This document shows positions 31,069-33,508 of a stretch of 33,508 nucleotides of DNA, in pieces. Position 1 is the stretch's first letter; each line of letters starts with the position of its first letter. The stretch comes from CAG-103 sp963627135 (GTDB lineage: Bacteria; Bacillota; Clostridia; Oscillospirales; Oscillospiraceae): assembly GCA_963627135.1 (NCBI GenBank), contig CAVFZY010000036.1, positions 1-33,508 on the forward strand, written 5' to 3'. A program made the translations under genes and the position numbers. The notes below the pieces were generated by a model. The model did not search any database. It had not been told where the DNA came from and saw only the letters and a list, made by a program, of their open reading frames with translations.

Positions 31069-31986
31069 ATGGCGGAAATCAGCAGCCTGCTTGGCCTGAT
31101 CACCGACGACAATACCCGTCAGGCACTCATCGCGCAGATGGAGAACATGTTTGACAACGCCCCCGATGAGGAGCGCCTCATTCAGGAGATCGGCAACCCG
31201 ACGAAGGTAGCCGTCGCCCTCATCCGCTACGCCGACAGCGGCAAGGTCACGCCGGCCGCCGCGCCCGTGGTCGCGCCCGAGCAGGTGCAGCCCAAGCGCG
31301 CACCCCGGCCGCGCCCGCGTGCCGAGCAGTACCGTCCCATCGCGCCGCAGCCCGCACCCCAGCCAGCCTATGCCGACCGGGCCGCGGAGGATGCCTATGA
31401 CGAGCAGCCCGCCGCACCCGTGCTTGACGGCCAGTTCTCGTTCGACGAGCAGCCCGAGGAAGGCTACTATGACGAGCAGCCCGAGGAAGGCTACTATGAT
31501 GAACAGCCAACGGACGACGGCTACTATGATGAGCAGCCCGCCGACGACGGCTACTATGATGAGCAGCCCGAGGGCGACTATGACCCGAACTACGCCACCG
31601 ACGGCGAGGAAGGGTATTATGACGAGGCCTATTACGAGGACGAGCCGGCCTACAGGACGAACGTCTTTCTGGCGATCCTCTACACGCTTGGTGCGATCGT
31701 GGTCGGCGTGCCGGTGCTGGTCGTGCTGCTGGTGCTGGATCTGGCCGTGCTGGCCGTCGGCGCCGCGTGCGGCGCGCTCGGTGTGGGCCTGATCGCGACG
31801 GCCTTCATCGGCCTGCCCATGGTGGCGGATATGCTCATCCTGCTCGGCGGCGGCGCCGCCGTGATCGCCATCGCGCTCGTCGTGATCTGGCTGGCCATCT
31901 GGCTGTTCATCCGCATGGTCATCGGCTGGGTCCGGCTGCTCGTGCGCACGGGTAAGCGCTGGTGCAGAAAGGAGATCGCCGCATGA
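31069..31986 (+). CDS. HAAS/DUF1700-like membrane protein with acidic YYDEQP repeats (305 aa)
   Basis: The N-terminal 55 residues (RQALIAQMENMFDNAPDEERLIQEIGNPTKVAVALIRYA) resemble the helical HAAS/DUF1700 domain, including the LG(N/D)P..VA..LI motif. Residues about 60-110 are Pro/Arg/Ala-rich. Residues 126-171 contain five tandem acidic units (DEQPEEGYY, DEQPADDGYY type), followed by further YYDE motifs. Residues about 196-292 hold three to four membrane helices, then a basic tail. In other genomes HAAS proteins pair with PadR regulators; none is seen here. The start is uncertain: the GGAGGTGA at 31037 lies 24 nt before the ATG at 31069, too far for normal use, and no in-frame ATG/GTG/TTG is closer. 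The next gene overlaps by 4 nt. Function unknown. Confidence 0.78.
   Translation: MAEISSLLGLITDDNTRQALIAQMENMFDNAPDEERLIQEIGNPTKVAVALIRYADSGKVTPAAAPVVAPEQVQPKRAPRPRPRAEQYRPIAPQPAPQPAYADRAAEDAYDEQPAAPVLDGQFSFDEQPEEGYYDEQPEEGYYDEQPTDDGYYDEQPADDGYYDEQPEGDYDPNYATDGEEGYYDEAYYEDEPAYRTNVFLAILYTLGAIVVGVPVLVVLLVLDLAVLAVGAACGALGVGLIATAFIGLPMVADMLILLGGGAAVIAIALVVIWLAIWLFIRMVIGWVRLLVRTGKRWCRKEIAA
31444..31581 (+). repeat. in-gene tandem repeat, 27-30 bp units
   Basis: Five near-identical units: two of 27 bp, two of 30 bp and one partial of 24 bp. Each begins GAYGARCAGCC and most end GGCTACTAT, keeping the reading frame. Such DNA is prone to slippage and copy-number change. Confidence 0.85.
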
Positions 31987-32186
31987 AAAAAGCCTGGAAA
32001 ACCATTCTCATCATCGCGCTGTGCGTCCTGATCGTGGGCGAGATCGTGCTCGGCGTCGGCCTTGCGACCGGCGGCAGCCCCGACCGCATCTGGGAAGCGG
32101 CGTATGAACACTACGACTTCGCGTCGATCTTCGCATTCATCAAGTCCTCCGGCATCGCGGACCTGCTGGCGAGCATCGGCCTGTAA
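31983..32186 (+). CDS. small single-pass membrane protein (67 aa)
   Basis: The N-terminus MKKAWKTILIIALCVLIVGEIVLGVGLATGG is a membrane anchor or uncleaved signal (residues 6-29), followed by a 38-residue polar part (SPDRIWEAAYEHYDFASIFAF). Start at 31983 uses AAAGGAG 8-9 nt upstream, and its ATG overlaps the stop of the HAAS-like gene (ATGA), so the two are coupled and probably act together. Family not recognised. Confidence 0.78.
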   Translation: MKKAWKTILIIALCVLIVGEIVLGVGLATGGSPDRIWEAAYEHYDFASIFAFIKSSGIADLLASIGL

Positions 32187-32198
32187 GAAAAGCAAAAC

Positions 32199-32232
32199 AT
32201 GAGGCGGCGAGCGTGACTCGCCGCCTCATTTT
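32199..32232 (+). terminator. intrinsic terminator after the small membrane protein gene
   Basis: 13-bp stem ATGAGGCGGCGAG/CTCGCCGCCTCAT with CGTGA loop, then TTT. Confidence 0.88.
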
Positions 32233-32435
32233 GATCTGTTTGATCTGTAAAAAGCCTCGCAGAGTTTGCGCCCGCAGGCGCAAAGAAATTCCAATCATTT
32301 TCTCCGGCGACATGTGCGGCGGAGCAAATACCGCTCGGCTCGCAAACGTGCGCGCTCGGCGCGTGCGCTGCAGCGAGCCGCAGCTCTTCCAACGAGAGCC
32401 CAACGCAGTGGGTCTCGTTGGCTCGTCTCACCGTC
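32233..32435. other. structured non-coding region between convergent genes
   Basis: No credible gene. Several perfect inverted repeats: TTTGCGCC/GGCGCAAA (32265-32284) and CCAACGAGA...TCTCGTTGG with extra CCC/GGG pairs (32389-32421), plus many GCTCG/CGAGC elements and a TTGATCTG direct repeat at 32231-32248. It resembles a REP-like or degenerate dispersed repeat. No strong T-run ends the minus-strand gene. Confidence 0.5.
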
Positions 32436-32864
32436 TCATTTCATTTTAAAAAGTAGCACGCCGCCCGTCATCAGCGCGAGCCCCGCCCACTTGCTCCAGC
32501 CGAAGGCGAATTTTTCCGTGCCCATGATGCCGAAGGCATCAATGGCCGCGGCCGTAGCCAGCTGCGCGATGAGGATCGTCGCCACGGCGAGCGTCGGTCC
32601 GAGCCTGCCCATGCCGAGCATGACCGTGACCGTGATGGCCAGCGCCAGCACGCCGCCGAACCAGCAATATTTCGGCGCGGCGCCCAGCGCGGCGAAGCTG
32701 CCCGTGCGCCAGAACACCAGCACCAGCAGCGACAGCACCGCCGCCACGCACTGCACGAAGGCATTGGTCTCCATCGTGCCGATGTGCTCACTGAGGCGCG
32801 TGTTCATCACGCCCTGAATGCTCATCGCCGCCCCGGCGAGGATGCACGCGAGAAATCCACCCAA
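32436..32864 (-). CDS. YdcZ/DUF606-family DMT membrane protein (142 aa)
   Basis: Four to five hydrophobic helices in 142 aa. GGFLACILAGAAMSIQGVMNTRLSEHIG and TILIAQLATAAAIDAFGIMG are characteristic of the DUF606/YdcZ half-size DMT transporters, which probably function as dimers. Translation appears to begin at TTG (32864-32862), with AAGGAG about 10 nt upstream; an ATG 7 nt earlier is in another frame. Substrate unknown. Confidence 0.87.
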   Translation of the reverse strand: MGGFLACILAGAAMSIQGVMNTRLSEHIGTMETNAFVQCVAAVLSLLVLVFWRTGSFAALGAAPKYCWFGGVLALAITVTVMLGMGRLGPTLAVATILIAQLATAAAIDAFGIMGTEKFAFGWSKWAGLALMTGGVLLFKMK

Positions 32865-32891
32865 AATTCATCGGCTCCTTCCGAATAATCC

Positions 32892-32920
32892 TTGCACTGC
32901 CGCCCGGAATGTGTTACACT
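32892..32920 (+). promoter_or_regulatory. sigma-A promoter for the ACT-domain gene
   Basis: TTGCAC, 17-bp spacer, TACACT; leader about 50 nt. Confidence 0.82.
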
Positions 32921-32974
32921 GTGTCGTGCCGGCAAACATTTGCCCGCAGCACGCGCACAAAGGAGGGCCCGTTC

Positions 32975-33421
32975 ATGGCAGCAGGCAGCAAACCGAAATA
33001 CTATCTTGTGGAGGCGAGCGTCCTGCCCGAGATCTTCGCCAAGGTGATCGAGGCCAAGGAGCTGCTCGAGACCGGCCAGGCGCGCACGGTGGCGGACGCC
33101 GTGGCGCGCGTGGACATCAGCCGCAGCGCGTTTTATAAATACAAGGACTTCGTGTCCCCGTTTCAGGACATGTCGCGCGGCCATCTGGTGACGTTCAGCC
33201 TCGAGCTGCTCGACCGGCAGGGCGTGCTGTCGTCCGTCCTCGCTATTTTTGCCGAAAACGGTGCAAATATACTCACCATCAACCAGAGCATCCCGACGAG
33301 CGGCGTCGCCCCGGTGACGATCACGGCCGCGACCGAGAACATGCAGACGACGATGGAGGCGTTCATGGCGGCGCTCAAGGCGGCCGAGGGCATCATCCGC
33401 GTGCACCTCATGGCCGGCTGA
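32975..33421 (+). CDS. ACT-domain protein, PheB-like/UPF0735 (148 aa)
   Basis: Residues about 20-60 (KVIEAKELLETGQARTVADAVARVDISRSAFYKYKDFV) look like a helix-turn-helix. They are followed by the ACT domain (about 70-147: VTFSLELLDRQGVLSSVLAIFAENGANILTINQSIP) with its ligand-site DRQGVLS and NILTI. This layout matches the ACT proteins called PheB in Bacillus (misnamed chorismate mutase), which often sit beside homoserine dehydrogenase. It probably senses an amino acid. AAAGGAGG lies 8-9 nt before the ATG; an upstream in-frame extension lacks a ribosome site. Confidence 0.88.
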   Translation: MAAGSKPKYYLVEASVLPEIFAKVIEAKELLETGQARTVADAVARVDISRSAFYKYKDFVSPFQDMSRGHLVTFSLELLDRQGVLSSVLAIFAENGANILTINQSIPTSGVAPVTITAATENMQTTMEAFMAALKAAEGIIRVHLMAG

Positions 33422-33508
33422 CCACGAAAAGCAAAAACACCCCCGAACCGTGTTGAACTGCTCCAGTTTGTACGGACAGCACAAAAAGCCCCCTATGTAG
33501 GCGATATG
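33422..33508. other. right-edge non-coding sequence
   Basis: No gene visible. A weak minus-strand hairpin AACAC/GTGTT followed by TTT (about 33433-33456) may end a minus-strand gene outside the window. Confidence 0.3.

Overview
The window is GC-rich (roughly 60% or more by eye) and reads as a chromosomal segment of an anaerobic Clostridia member, most likely of the Oscillospirales gut lineage. The reasons are a 2-hydroxyacyl-CoA dehydratase operon, two large S-layer-homology (SLH) surface proteins, an LtaS-type sulfatase, an Rae1/YacP-type NYN domain and consensus Firmicutes promoters (TTGACA-17-TATAAT). No phage, transposase, CRISPR, tRNA or rRNA was recognised. Taxonomy is inferred from gene content only.

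Layout. 1-3066 (minus): 2-hydroxyacyl-CoA dehydratase, two subunits plus the start of the ATP-dependent activator. 3433-4621 (plus): a histidine-rich metal-binding protein, a CooT-family nickel protein and the MntP manganese exporter. 4928-6424 (plus): a membrane protein with a long repeat-rich external helix region. 6601-9911 (minus): a ribosome-linked operon, a Tet(M)/EF-G-like GTPase fused to an Rae1-like NYN nuclease and followed 5 nt later by YlmH. 9999-10904 (minus): nucleotidyltransferase. 11055-14636 (plus): YkvI-like transporter, an LRR/EF-hand/SLH surface protein and a small membrane protein. 14737-15288 (minus): flavodoxin-like protein. 15579-17588 (plus): transmembrane Ser/Thr kinase with extracellular Ig-like domains. 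17635-19566 (minus): LtaS-like enzyme. 19804-24594 (minus): 1596-aa FMN-binding/GLUG/SLH protein, with a complex control region at 24675-24871. 24980-25827 (plus): an acetyltransferase broken by an amber codon, then a TfoX-N protein. 25976-28213 (plus): ABC exporter operon. 28315-30559 (minus): MocR-type regulator and PhzF-like enzyme with matching palindromic operators. 30618-30842: remnant of a DMT transporter. 31069-32186 (plus): HAAS/DUF1700-like repeat protein and a small membrane protein. 32436-32864 (minus): YdcZ-type transporter. 32975-33421 (plus): ACT-domain protein.

Most interesting points. First, the GTPase-NYN fusion lacks the loop that Tet(M) uses against tetracycline, carries a likely A-site mRNA endonuclease, and is translationally linked to YlmH, a factor of bacterial ribosome-associated quality control. 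Together they look like a compact stalled-ribosome rescue unit. Second, the FMN/SLH surface flavoprotein is preceded by three TTAG/CTAA palindromes resembling DtxR/IdeR operators and by a separate promoter-hairpin-terminator unit that could make a ~50-nt RNA. Third, the MocR regulator has the same palindrome over its own -10 and over the -35 of phzF. Functions are inferred from sequence motifs recognised by eye; no database search was run.
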